This document shows positions 1 through 11,339 of a stretch of DNA of 64,000 nucleotides, one piece after another. The stretch is taken from positions 40,040-104,039 of the forward strand of contig JANPYM010000017.1 of the NCBI GenBank assembly GCA_025890175.1, read 5' to 3'. Made by a program: the position numbers and the translations under genes. The notes under the pieces were generated by a model, which was not told where the DNA came from, searched no databases, and saw nothing but the letters and a program-made list of their open reading frames with translations. This DNA comes from Ciborinia camelliae. Taxonomy: Eukaryota > Ascomycota > Leotiomycetes > Helotiales > Sclerotiniaceae. Each line of letters begins with the position of its first letter. Within the stretch, counting starts at the first letter, position 1.

Positions 1-1
1 T

Positions 2-3000
2 CCTGATCTATTCCTGGCCTACGATAATCTAAGTTTGTTATCTCCTGATGGGAGATCATATAGCTTCGATCAACGTGCCAATGGATATTCAAGAGGGGAG
101 GGATTTGCCGTTCTAATAATCAAACGACTTGCCGATGCATTGGAGAACGGTGACAATATACGTGCGGTTATCAGGTCAACTGGCGCGAATCAAAATGGGT
201 TTTCAGCGACAGGTATCACCCAGACAAACCAGAAAAGACAGGAAGCATTGATAAAAGAAACTTATAAGAAGGCGGGTCTGGATATGGGGCTCACAAAGTT
301 TGTTGAGGCTCACGGAACCGGCACAAAACTTGGTGACGCACGCGAGCTCAACGCTCTTGGAAATGCATTTCGCACGAGTAGAGTGGCAAATGATTTATTT
401 GTGTAAGTTTCAAAATACAATGACATGTAGTAGTGCTAATAGTTCAACCCACAGAGGATCCATCAAATCCAATATTGGTCATCTAGAAGGAGCTAGTGGA
501 CTTGCTGGTGTTATAAAGGCTATTCTGGTATTAGAGAAAGGAATAATACCGCCTAATGCCAATTTCCGTGATATCAATATTAGGGCCAATGAAAACTATC
601 TAAAGCTAACTGTGAGCTTTATATCTTTCTATATCAAATATATTTTTTATCCTGATAAATCGTAGGTTCCGCGTCAACCAATGGCCTGGCCGATGAACGG
701 TCTTCGGAGGGCGTCAGTCAATTCTTTTGGACTAGGTGGCGCCAATGCGCATGTTATCCTGGATGACGCTTTTCATTTTCTGAAAGACTTTGTTCCAAGG
801 GGCGTTCAAGCCCCTAAGTATCAATGCGGAAAGTGCAAAAGAGGAACAGACCCGCATCTTTCCAGCATTATTCCCGTTAGCATTCAACCTCATGGTTCAT
901 ACACCATAAAATCCAGCGGCAATGGAAATGGTGCATCTAAACCGGCGGCAAGGCTTTTAGTATGGTCCGCTCATGACACAGATGCTCTTGCGAGACTCTT
1001 GAACCAAAATAAGGATCACTTTGCTACATTGATAAATAATGGGCAGCTGGATTTCGAGGACCATTCGGAGTTCATGGAAAGTCTCGCGCATACTCTGTGC
1101 AACCGGCGAAGCTTACTGACAACAAGATCATACGCTATTGCCAGAAATATAAGTGAGGTATTAATAGAACTGGAATCTAGCATTATGAGGACGGCCATCA
1201 TGCAACCTTCGCCCCCAAAACTTGCCTTCGTATTCACGGGGCAAGGAGCGCAATGGGCTAGAATGGGCCACGAACTCCTTAGTTATCCCAAGTTCCACGA
1301 AAGTCTAAGAGAAGCAGAGCTGTACTACCTCGAAGAACTTTACGCCCCATGGAGACTATTTGGTGACATATTCTTTATTCTTTTGACTTTCGTTTTCGAT
1401 GACTAATAATGTTTACAGATGAGCTTCTTAAGCTGGATGCTGTTTCTAATATAAATCGCCCTGAGTTTAGCCAGCCTCTATGTACCGCCATTCAAGTTGG
1501 TCTGATAGATCTTCTGGAGAGTTTTAAGATCAGTCCAACGGTTGTAGTGGGACACTCGTCTGGAGAGATAGCTGCTGCGTAAGCTTAAATTCTACACTCT
1601 ATCCGTAGTTAATTTCATGAATTCAGTTTCTGACAGTCTGCAGATATTGTGCTGGTGCTATTACGCGCAGGGCGGCTTGGAAACTTGCCTATCAACGGGG
1701 ACTTCAAGCAAGTTCTTTGGCCAAGCTAAGCAGCCAAACAGGAGGCATGCTGGCGGTGGCACTTTCTGCCACTAAAACACAATCTTTCATCGACCAGTGT
1801 GAAAAAAAGCTCGAGATGCCTGGGCTCACAATTGCATGTCACAATAGTGACAGCAATGTAACGGTTTCTGGATTGAGCGGCCATGTGGATGCCCTACAAT
1901 TAATACTATCTGCTGCGGGAATCCGATGGCACCGATTGAAGATAACTATTGCATATCATTCCCCACAAATGAACATAATTGCGAATAGCTATCGACAAGC
2001 TATGGGAGATATTGAGAAGGCCACGAAACATAAATCGCGGAGACCTATTATGATCTCCTCTGTGACAGGACAAAGAGTCACTAATGACGAGCTTTGCAGA
2101 GCAGAGTATTGGGTTCAGAACATGGTATCGCCTGTTAAATTCTCTGATGCAATGTCCGGACTTTGTATTCCTGCACGACTAGATCCTGTTGCAAAGCTGG
2201 ATCAAAGTCACTTGAGTTCAACTTCCGTCGACGTCATCATTGAGGTCGGTCCCCATTCGGCACTTCGAGGCCCCATCCGAGATATCTTGCAATCCTCGTC
2301 TAATAAGAAAACGACTTATATGACTATTCTCAACAGAAATTATGACTCCGCTGAAACAATACTAGCTGCCGTAGGGCAGTTACATTGTATGGGTTACCCT
2401 GTGGATCTTAAGTGTGCCAATCGGCTTGATATTACACAAAAGAAAAAGATACTGATCGACTTGCCATGTTATCCTTTCAATAATACACGACGCTATTGGT
2501 GCGAGAGTCGATTAAGCAAGGGATTCAGATTTGGTGAAGACGCATCCCACGAGATACTTGGCAAGCCTGTCGCAGATTGGAACCCATTGGACGCAAGATG
2601 GCGGAATTTCATAAGTACTTCAAGAATGCCATGGGTGGAGGATCACAAAGTGAGTTTCCTTTGTTAACTCAAACAATAACCCTCAAGTCGATAGCGAATG
2701 AATTATAACAATAAGTGATACAGATTCAAAACCGAATACTATATCCAGCCGGAGCCATGCTCGCTATGGCAATTGAGGCCGCATATATACTTTCACGCAA
2801 AATCTCCAAAGCTCCTATTGAAGGGTTTAATTTACGTGATATATTCTTTCAGGAGGCATTAGTAATTCCACAATCGACGGAAGAAGTTGAAGTACAGCTT
2901 TCTTTGCGCCAGCTGAACTATAAGAGCAGTGGTGAAAGTCCTGGTGTTGATTCATGGTTCGGCTTTGACCTGTTTTCTTGCACGAATAATCACTGGACCA

Positions 3001-6000
3001 AAATATGTTATGGCAAGATTGGTGTTGAAAGTCGAGTATCAGATGACAAACAGGATGATGAGCCTCGAAATCAACCCAGATTGATTACGCAATATCATCG
3101 GGATATCTTCAACGAAGCGGTTTCGTTGCCTCATCGTACATATTCATCCGAAAATCTTTACTCCACTCTTGAGAGGCTAGGGTACAACTTTGGACCCAAC
3201 TTTCAAACTTTAAAAAATGTCATCGTTTGCGGAAGTCAAGTTGTCGCTGATATCAAGATCTTTGATGGAGACGCAAAACTAGCTAGGAACTCCGATCACG
3301 TTATTCATCCGACAACTTTGGATGGCTTGATCCATATGATTTTACCTTCCTTGCAAAGCGCAGGAGCTTCTGGAGCAGGGACTTTGATTCCGACTTATAT
3401 ACAAGACTTTTGGATCTCACGAAGCGGTCTAGGATCACATTGTTTTCCAGCGGACTCTACATTTGTGAGAGCTACTGCAAAACAGAGCCCAGGGAGAGAA
3501 TCGAAAACCAATGTTTCGGTGCTTGATGCCGCCGCCAACTTGGTACTGGCAACGATCAATGGCCTGGAATTTGCGTCCATTGGCACGTCAATTTCCAGTT
3601 CAATTCCACCTCATCTGAATCAACGCTACAAGGAAGTCTGCCGTCATATCGAATGGAAACCAGATATAACTTTGATGGACAATACGGAAGTACATGCATT
3701 TTGCAGCTCTGATGAATCGCATCCATCTGAAAATATTCATACAGTGAATTCAGCCCCATACAAAAGTTATCGTTCGCTACGGGCCTTTCTTGATCTTCTT
3801 ACACACCAAAACCCGAACATGAACATCATGCAAATAGGCGCTAATATCGATCACGGCGAAACTTCGCAGTTTGTTTTAGACGTTATTGGTGCCACTATAA
3901 AATCAGACTCGAATTATAGTAGGAAATATGCATCTTTTGATGTTACTGATGCTTTTGAAAGTAGCTCGGACCAGGAGGCCTTTATAGAAAGAATCGAACA
4001 TGGCCACTCAGGAGTAAGTGTCAAAGTATTTGACACGAAGAAGAAACTTGAGGATCAGGGGTTTTCAACCGGATTCTACGATCTTCTTATCATCAACGTA
4101 AGACAAGAACTGAAAGTAGAAGCGTGGCATATTTTCTGACCCAAATACCTTATAGTTGCATCCTTCGGAAGAAAATCCCCAGAACTTGGATAATTTGACA
4201 TTCATGCGTCGAATTCGCCCACTCCTTAAATTGTAAGTTCAAGCTCCATGAATGAAAGCATTGCGCTGAAAGTTTTATTTAGAAACGGAAAGGCGATACT
4301 GCTTGGGATGTTTACCTCGCGATTAGTAGATACAGGTGTGTAAAATGAAATTATTTCCATCTCCCTCTTTGTATACACGTCTATTGACAAAAACCATTAG
4401 ATGATGGAATTCCAGGGGTGCCGTCTAGCGGGTACACTAAGATTTGGGACGAATCCCTTCAGCAATGTGGATTTGATGGAGTTGATATGTTATTTCGAGC
4501 TTCCAAGAGCGAAGACGGCTCATCCGTTTTGGTTTCTACCGCTGGACCGCCCAAAACATCTATTTTAAACAACAATTCTCAGCCACGCATGATAATCCTT
4601 CATTCAAGAGAATGGCACAAGGAAGCGTTGGCATTACAGGCTCGGCTATTATGTCTCGGTCGATCGATTGATTTGGCAGATGTGGACGAGGAAGCATCGA
4701 TGATCAAAAATCTAGAATCTGCTGTACTAATTTTTACTCTGGAATTGGAGAAGCCGCACCTTCGAGATATGAACTCTCGAGAATTCGAACTTCTCAAACG
4801 ACTGATAAGTACTGCTAAAGGTGTCATTTGGCTTTCGAGAGAAGGAAGTAATGTTCCGGATCCCTACTTCCGTCTCGCCGAAGGCCTTTTTCGTGTAGTC
4901 AGAAGAGAAAAAGATACCATAAAATATGTCGTGATTGGACTGGATTCCGAAGGTTTCTTGTCAGATTTGCAAAGGGAGAAACTATGCAGAATCATCAGCA
5001 GAACGGAGTGGGACTTCGACGCAGTGGGGCTGCAGTACGAATCAGAATTTCACGAAGTCTCTGGTAACTTTGAGATCGGAAGAACTGTCGCAAGTGCGGA
5101 GATAAGTAGAAAAGTTCAAAACAGTTCCCTCTCTCAAGAGCTCAAAATGAGTAGGCTTGGGGATTTACCTCCTGTTAGAATGGAAATCGCCGGCACTGAT
5201 GTCTCAAATTCATTTATATTTGCCCCAGATAGTTCCTATTATTTACCCTTAGCCGAAGACGAAGTCGAAGTCCGGGTCGATGCCGTGGGCTTGACATATG
5301 CTGATTATATCAGAACAACGGGAAAATCCTCCGCGGAAGAGATGCGCTACGGCAATGAATGTGCTGGGGTTGTGGCCCGCGCAGGTGTAAATTCGGGATT
5401 CAAACCCGGACAGTTGGTCTGCGGTCTTACAACCGAAGCTTGCAAGAATTACGTCAGATTGAAAAGCGACTGCTGCATTACCGTTCCCGACAAGTTATCG
5501 CTCTCGGATGCAGCTTCATTTCCGTTAGCATTTGTAACAGCACATTATGCCTTACATGAGGTAGCACGACTTCGAAACAAGGATAATGTTCTCATTGAGT
5601 GTGCCTTTGAGACAACCGGACAAGCCGCGATACAGATTTCGAAGCTTTGTTGTGCAGGTCAGATCTTCGCCACAGTCAGCAATTCGGATCAAAAGACAAC
5701 GCTAATGAACATCTACGATATTCCAGAAAAGAATATTTTCATTGGTAAAGAACTAATCACTTTAAACCGCGTGATTGATGTTGTTATCTCTTCTGTGCAT
5801 GGAAGCATCTCGGGCTACGGATACATGACTAACTGGAATTATCTCGCCCCTCACGGAAGAATTGTGGATATTGGGCAGCATTCGACCAGTGATCATTATA
5901 TTAAGTTGCCATCGCTCAAAGGTATCTCTTATTCAAAGATAGATATACCAGGATTGATTGCGGAGAGTCCCAATCTACTAAAACAGTCTTTATGTGAGGT

Positions 6001-7470
6001 GGCCCGATTGTTCGATACCCAAGATCTTCGACACAAGCACAGTGTCAAAAAATGGCCGATTTCTGCTGTTGGTGAAGCCATGGAATATATAGAAGTCAGC
6101 TCTTTGGGGAAAGACTCAGTAAAAGCTGTTCTCGAGCTAAAGCCGTACTCGGTAGTTCCGGTGAGTAGGATCTGTCCCAAGACCTCTAATGGTATTCTTT
6201 AACACAAGAAATTGCTAATAATTCATGCCCTAGACAACAATACTCGGAGATGATCACTCCAAAGGACTTTTTAGTGCTAACAGAACTTACATCATATCAG
6301 GAGGCCTTGGAGGACTTGGTCGACATATTGCGTCGTGGATGGTAGACAATGGAGCCAAATTTCTTTTGCTTCTCTCTCGCAGCGGAGTGGTCGATCCAGC
6401 AACGATGAAGTTTATCCAGGACCTAGAAGCCAAAGGCGTTACGATCAAAACCCCAGCCTGTGATGTGTGCAATATGGACTCACTCAAAACAACTCTGGAA
6501 TCTATTCAGGGATCCTGCCCTCGCATTGGTGGTTGCATTCAAGCGGCGATGGTTTTGCGAGTATGTTTGACTGCCCTCGTTAACCTGGTTTTTTCATTTG
6601 CATTTCGCTCTTAATTAGCCAGATATACTGATAATATTACAGGACTCACTTTTTGAAAGTATGTCATACGAGGATTGGAAAGCAGCAATAGAACCAAAAG
6701 TTACTGGCTCATGGAACCTGCACAACGCACTACCCCAGGATATGGATTTCTTCATACTGCTTTCTTCAATTGTAGGTATCGCAGGTCAAATAGGGCAGTC
6801 TAACTACTCATCCGGTAACACATTTCAAGATGCTCTTGCCCGATATCGGGTCAGCCAAGGTCTCAGAGCGGTTTCCATCGACTTGGGTAGAATGACCGCT
6901 GCCGGACGTCTCGCTGAAAATGCAGAGCTTGAAAAGAAGTTTATCGCTTCAGATAATTTTCTACATCTCACGCCAAATGATCTTACTGCTCTCCTGGGTC
7001 ATTACTGTAGAGCATCTACCGGCCTACTCAGCCCAACTGAAAGCCAAGTGTTATTTGGCCTCGTTACATCTGATTCCGGAGAGCGTTCCTTGCTTGAAGC
7101 ACCACTGTTCAAATACATGCACAATGTACCGTCTGGAAATGAACGACCGAACAAGAAAGATGATGATTCTCCCCCAATAGCCAACTGGGCAGCTCTTTTC
7201 ATGGAAGCAAAGAATGTCACAGATTCTGGAGCCGTTGTCACAAAAGCACTCATTCAGAAGTTTGTGACCGCTCTTAACACCACAATTCACATTGATGAAC
7301 AGAAACCTATTCTCACGTATGGGCTGGACTCATTACTTGCGGTCGAGTTGCGAAACTGGCTAGGAAAAGAGTTCAAGGCGACCGTGACGGTCACCGAGAT
7401 TATGGCCGGTGCAACTTTTGTCAGTGTGGGGGTTATGGTGGCTCAGAGAAGCAGTATGTTGAATTGTTAG
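2..7470 (+). CDS. Highly reducing type I polyketide synthase, 5' end outside window
   Basis: This is an iterative HR-PKS that builds a reduced polyketide from malonyl-CoA in the cytosol. About 2279 residues are visible; the gene enters in frame inside the KS domain. I place ten introns by frame and family fit: 403-454, 612-665, 1363-1418, 1579-1643, 2650-2723, 4098-4155, 4233-4282, 4336-4400, 6161-6233 and 6561-6642. Seen in order: KS histidines in EAHGTGT (about residue 104) and in NIGHLEG (about 143); AT with GQGAQW and GHSSGE (Ser about 465); DH with DHKIQ (His about 806); a methyltransferase-like region (about 1113-1320); ER (about 1565-1890); KR with GGLGGLG and NYSSGN (Tyr about 2059); ACP with GLDSLL (Ser about 2234). 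There is no thioesterase. The KS cysteine motif (normally DTACSSS) should lie just upstream of base 1. The MT and ER cofactor motifs are degenerate. No cluster partner follows within 7 kb. Confidence 0.95.
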
Positions 7471-8536
7471 GGGCATTTGAACGCATGAAAAGATGCAACT
7501 GAACTGTATTGTAACTAGTTATTTACATGGATTAACCCGTTTGAACTTTCCTCATAGAACTTTGGTGCCTTAACATGCTATGCATTGTCGTGAACCCAAT
7601 CTTGTGACGAGCTATCGATACCTTGAACTGGGGATGCAAGCGTTTGTAGATTACTTTTGACATTCTAGGTAGTGCGGTGTATGATTGAACCCAACCTGAA
7701 CCTTGAGCGCACCCAGAGACTATGTTCCGAAAATCTTAGAAATTTCCATATCTTAGACTGGGTTGCGACTCGCAATTCATATTAAGCTCATACTGCACGT
7801 TATCTTATACATCCAATCATCATCTATAACACTATTTCTTCCTTTTAGAATCATTTTATCTCTACATAGAACTTTCTTTTTTATTACCCCTATCACCCTT
7901 CCCTATATTCCTTCTCATTTCATCTCATTCCCATGCCTTTTATTTCTCCCTAGTGTCAGCAATCGTATTTTTATCAAATTTCGTTATGGATTTTTCCAAC
8001 TTCCTTATTATCTCTTTCTTTTTCTCGATTTTCCCCCTCTCTCTCTCGCGATTGTTTCTCCTCCTCCTCTTTCGTCCTCAATATGCCCATCTATCGAGGA
8101 CCCTCTATCTCCAATCACCTTTCTCTTCTTTCCATGTTAATATTTTGATATCTGAAAAACCCATCTATATATCATTGGATTGACGCGACCCATCTTCAGA
8201 AAAATGGGAGATAAATCTCAAATAACCAAGAGGAAGGGGGCAAGAGAGAGTCTTTCTCTTCCAATTTGAAGGGAAGGAGGTTGTATGGATTTTTTTTGGT
8301 GGGGGACAGGCGGAGAGTGGGAGAGGAGATGCCATATCTTATTCAAATAGTGTGGATTGAGATTCACTGGTTTGGAGTTGGGTGGGGGCTCATGGTATGT
8401 ATGTATAGAGGTACTTGTATGAAAAAAACATCACATCCCCATCTTGAAATCTTTCCCAATACAATCAATCAATCAATCAATTAAATCTATATATCCTTCC
8501 CACCACAAGTGCAACAAAGACGGTACTCAAGCCAAA
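7471..8536. other. PKS 3' flank, pyrimidine-rich spacer
   Basis: No supportable gene. The stretch 7790-8130 is strongly C/T-rich on the plus strand, with short runs of TTTCTC type, and 8460-8482 carries a short AATC repeat. ORFs of 70-125 codons here lie inside the low-complexity pyrimidine tract and are not credible. The PKS terminator region must lie within the first few hundred bases, but no fungal poly(A) signal stands out. Confidence 0.5.
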
Positions 8537-8537
8537 G

Positions 8538-9107
8538 CTACACACCGAAAAGGAGGTCCCCAGAAGAAAATCCCCAAGACCAATCCGCGTCCTCCATCAA
8601 AATCAAGACCAAGTGCCCTCGCTCCCCTCCCACCATTCCCAGTGACAATAATATAATCCCCCTCCACAATCCACCCAGAGGTCCACAAATCCCAAAGATC
8701 AGCGAAGCAGTTCTAGCTGGAGCAGCCAACTTTCTCCTCCTCTTCCGTAGCTTCGGCTCCAGAAGAGCAAGACTAGCTTCGGCGCCGTCTTGCTCTTCTG
8801 GAGGAAAGGGGTATGGCATTCCCTGTTGGACGCGATATGAGGTAGGGTTGGCGGGTTGGCCGATGTGGAGGAGCTATTTTGACCCGGGACTTATCCATGG
8901 GTAGGGTAGACCTTGTAGCTCCGTCAAATACGGATTGTGACTGCAGCTGCTGCTTTGCTGCATTTGCTGTTGCATTTGCTGTTGTTGCATCTGCTGCATT
9001 TGCTGTTGCATTTGCTGCATTTGTTGCTGCATTTGCTGTTGCATTTGCTGTTGTTGCATCTGCTGTTGCAGCATTTGCTGCAGCATTTGCTGTTGCAGTT
9101 GTTGCAT
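8538..9107 (-). CDS. Possible small Q/M-repeat protein with a hydrophobic C-terminal part (structure unresolved)
   Basis: The minus strand from an ATG at 9107 encodes about 50 residues that are nearly all Gln and Met (imperfect CAG/CAA/ATG codons, 8945-9107), followed by a Ser-rich linker. A second frame (ATG at 8819) encodes PFPPEEQ, a basic KLRKRRRK patch and a roughly 25-residue Gly/Leu/Ile-rich stretch that could span a membrane. The two parts are in different frames, so an intron or a frameshift is needed to join them. Stem-loop H1 (8757-8803) lies inside the second part. I do not recognise a family; the Gln tract may simply be a translated GCAAAT/GCTGTT microsatellite. The coordinates are approximate. 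Confidence 0.25.
8757..8803. repeat. Stem-loop H1, 17-bp perfect arms
   Basis: Arms at 8757-8773 and 8787-8803 are exact reverse complements and are separated by 13 bases. On the minus strand the decamer GCCGAAGCTA occurs in the loop and again just after the second arm. That is the footprint expected if a short reverse-complement copy was inserted by template switching. Confidence 0.85.
8945..9107. repeat. Imperfect GCATTTGCT/GTT trinucleotide-type repeat
   Basis: About 160 bases made of TGCTGCATT, TGCTGTTGCA and related units, all multiples of three. The tract therefore stays open in several frames on both strands: poly-Gln/Met on minus, poly-Leu/His and Ala/Phe on plus. It is a microsatellite with a possible coding role. 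Confidence 0.8.
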
Positions 9108-9398
9108 GATAGATCGGGAAGAGGAAAAGAAAACGTATAGTATAATCTGGTAGTGTATGTGTTTTATGAATTTGCGTGGAGAGTTGACTGAGGGAACGTC
9201 CAAACGGAGTTGGGGGGTGCACGTTGGCACGCAAATGCCCCTCATATCCGGCAGAATTAGCAACGTGAGTTTGGTTGCCTCCAGGGGTGGTTGGTGGTAA
9301 ACCACGCCCCTCACTACACCTCAGCTCATGGTACCGGGTTATAATAGCGCGAAGAGTGCTGGAAATCCCGTCAGTCGGAATTCGTCAGGGGGATCTTC

Positions 9399-9471
9399 AG
9401 GAGGTGGTTTGTAACCGAAACCAATGGAGTCGTCCAGCAACTTCATTGATCTCACTTACAAACCACCTCCT
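9399..9471. repeat. Stem-loop H2, 16-bp perfect arms
   Basis: Arms 9399-9414 and 9456-9471 are exact reverse complements around a 41-base loop. A minus-strand frame reading DDSIGFGYKPPPEDPPDEF crosses the left arm, so the repeat may lie in, or at the edge of, an exon. Confidence 0.8.
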
Positions 9472-9506
9472 CTCCCGAAAGCAAAAGCATTGGAATTCGA
9501 AGGTCT

Positions 9507-9561
9507 GGATTTGCCGTCTGTGGAATTTGGATTTAATCCAAATTCCACAGACGGCAAATCC
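9507..9561. repeat. Stem-loop H3, 55-base perfect palindrome
   Basis: Two perfect 27-base arms (9507-9533 and 9535-9561) flank a single central base at 9534. A perfect palindrome of this length with essentially no loop is unstable in many hosts and is unlikely by chance. It could be a real cruciform site or an artefact at a read join. Confidence 0.9.
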
Positions 9562-10196
9562 CGAACAATAATGTCACCATAGTTTGTTGACAGGCGTAGG
9601 ACCCACAGGTGGTCCAATTTCGAAGACAGCAGCGACGCGGGGACCCCAACTCGCTCCATGTTCCTGCGTGCGAGCCGCGAATTGAAAGAAGAAACGGAGG
9701 TCTGTGAGTTGTGGCAGGATCGTATCCTTTAAAAAAGGGAAGGCGTACGAGGCTGTGTTGCCAGTCTGCCAAATATTGGGACAGAAGCATCACCGACGAT
9801 GAGACATTGTATACCACAGACGCATTGCTGAAAAAGCGAAAGAGATTTCTGTGCCATTCTGCCAATCGCTTGTAAATGTATGTGTGAAAGGATGGTATAT
9901 GCTGAGGATGGTCAGAAGTGGCTGAGTATCGTGAGGTTGAGGTTGGTCTGGTATGGTGAGAAGTGGGATAGATGATTCCTCTCAAGATAGAATGTTCAGG
10001 AAGAGACTGGTGACATTGGAGGTGGAAGTGGAAATGTATCTTCGACTTCAAGAGGTGGTGATAGGAATGACGGATCAAATCCCAAGTCATCATCAAGAAG
10101 CGGTCTTGCCTTGAGTAGCTCTGCGAGTTGCAGTCTTCCTCATCGAGACCGACAGGATAAGTAGGACTTCTGGTATTTCTTCGGAGGCAACTGAAC

Positions 10197-10544
10197 CTAG
10201 AACGTTCGATCAAAATCAGTAATGTCTTCCATCAAGTGATCAAGGCTGCTGAAAGGACTCTCAAAGAACTCACCTCGATATTCGTACTGCCGTCTTTCCT
10301 TCAACAACACCGAGAGAACAAGCTTCACAGTTTCAATCAAGAAGGGCACGCCGAAGCGGCTGAGGGTAACGAAGTATATTACTATAAGATGTAAAGCTAT
10401 AGTCTGATATCCAGTTGACCCAAACACCACCATACATATTGGAATTCCCTCCCAGCAGCCTCCACCAGTGTGCTTTTGGAACATCTCCATCACGGCGACA
10501 TTCCAACCTTTCTCCCCAAGGTTATGGGGATGTTCCAAGAGCAC
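10197..10544 (-). CDS. Exon-like hydrophobic ORF, gene structure unresolved
   Basis: An open minus-strand frame of 115 codons. It has a Trp/Gly-rich N-terminal part followed by two hydrophobic stretches (about residues 42-62 and 66-85) that look like membrane segments, then a basic KERRQYEYRG end. After that end there is a good donor (GTGAGT, near 10273) and a possible acceptor near 10200. Downstream a frame reads LLDDDLGFDPSFLSPPLEVE, which is protein-like and stops near 10010. Stem-loop H4 overlaps the 5' part. I do not recognise the product. It may be one exon of a larger minus-strand gene or a decayed gene. Confidence 0.3.
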   Translation of the reverse strand: MLLEHPHNLGEKGWNVAVMEMFQKHTGGGCWEGIPICMVVFGSTGYQTIALHLIVIYFVTLSRFGVPFLIETVKLVLSVLLKERRQYEYRGEFFESPFSSLDHLMEDITDFDRTF

Positions 10545-10551
10545 ACCGGTG
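10463..10551. repeat. Stem-loop H4, 26-base arms with three transitions
   Basis: Arms 10463-10488 and 10526-10551 pair over 26 positions with three mismatches, all transitions, and a loop of 37 bases. As plus-strand RNA two of the mismatches would be G-U pairs. Length and loop size are in the range of fungal microRNA-like precursors, but that reading is only inference. Confidence 0.8.
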
Positions 10552-10554
10552 AAG

Positions 10555-10633
10555 CAAAGATACTTTCAGCATGGGATGTACAATGCTAGCGAAGAAACAT
10601 GGCATTGTACATCCCATGTTGAAGGTATCTTTG
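10555..10633. repeat. Stem-loop H5, 32-base arms with two transitions
   Basis: Arms 10555-10586 and 10602-10633 pair over 32 positions with two transition mismatches and a 15-base loop. It starts four bases after H4 ends, so the two stem-loops sit back to back. Confidence 0.85.
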
Positions 10634-10734
10634 TTTTAGTTTTTTCAACTCTCCAGCATGAAACTTTGTTCCTGGAGAATGGTGTTAGTATGTTTGGTAT
10701 ATTAGGAAGGGAGGGAGGGGAAGGAATTAATTTA

Positions 10735-11240
10735 CTTTAGTTCTTCCAAGCTCTATTCGTTTCCAGTAATTCATATCCCATATCTTCTCTACTCGCGTTT
10801 GTTCGTTGCTCTATCGTGAAGATCGTGACATTTTCCACCGTGGCTTCCGCGTCGAACCTGGAAACTTGAAGTCAGTCAACATATTTCTGGTGGGTGAAAA
10901 AAGACAGATGTAAGATCGGGAACGCTCAGGAGGAGATACATACCGAGAGAAGGCAGGCAGAGCCCATGAGAAACTTGTACCGGCTGGTTGGAAGATGCCT
11001 CAACTACCTGAGCAGAAGATGCTGCATCTGTCTGACTGGAAGGTATCTTGTCCGACCGATTTAAAGCTTCTGGAGCCATTGCTCCAAAGGTCCTGGGGAT
11101 GGGATCATTACCCCAGGACCTTTGGCAATGAAGACCGGAAGTTGAACCCGAGGGTCAACTTTGAAAAGCCGATAGAACTTTCGTTTCTTGCTCTAACCAA
11201 ACCATCAAGATCAAGTTCGTGGAGACAGAACAGATAGATG
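10735..11240 (-). CDS. Minus-strand exon fragments of an unrecognised protein
   Basis: Two stretches read as protein. One minus frame reads HELDLDGLVRARN, then SIGFSKLTLGFNFRSS, and stops at TAA beside stem-loop H6 (about 11230-11108). Farther downstream, a frame reading AGTSFSWALPAFS ends at a GTATGT donor (near 10944) and rejoins after an acceptor near 10861 to read RFDAEATVENVTIFTIEQ and on to a stop near 10735. The linking exon between them is unclear because H6 and a Ser/Ala-rich ORF (10876-11079) intervene. I do not recognise the family. This may be an intact gene with an intron I cannot place, or a disrupted one. Confidence 0.35.
11077..11130. repeat. Stem-loop H6, 20-22-base arms with a two-base bulge
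   Basis: Arms 11077-11098 and 11111-11130 pair except for a two-base bulge, with a 12-base loop. On the minus strand the first arm encodes the end of the PKVLG frame just before its stop, so the stem-loop sits exactly where that reading frame breaks. Confidence 0.8.
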
Positions 11241-11339
11241 GATATAGTAGAAGATGAAAAGGCATGCCGTGAAGAAGTTGAGTTGGCAAATGGATGGAAA
11301 CAAGAAGAGGAAGAAGGTTGAAAGAGTTTAAGATCAAGG

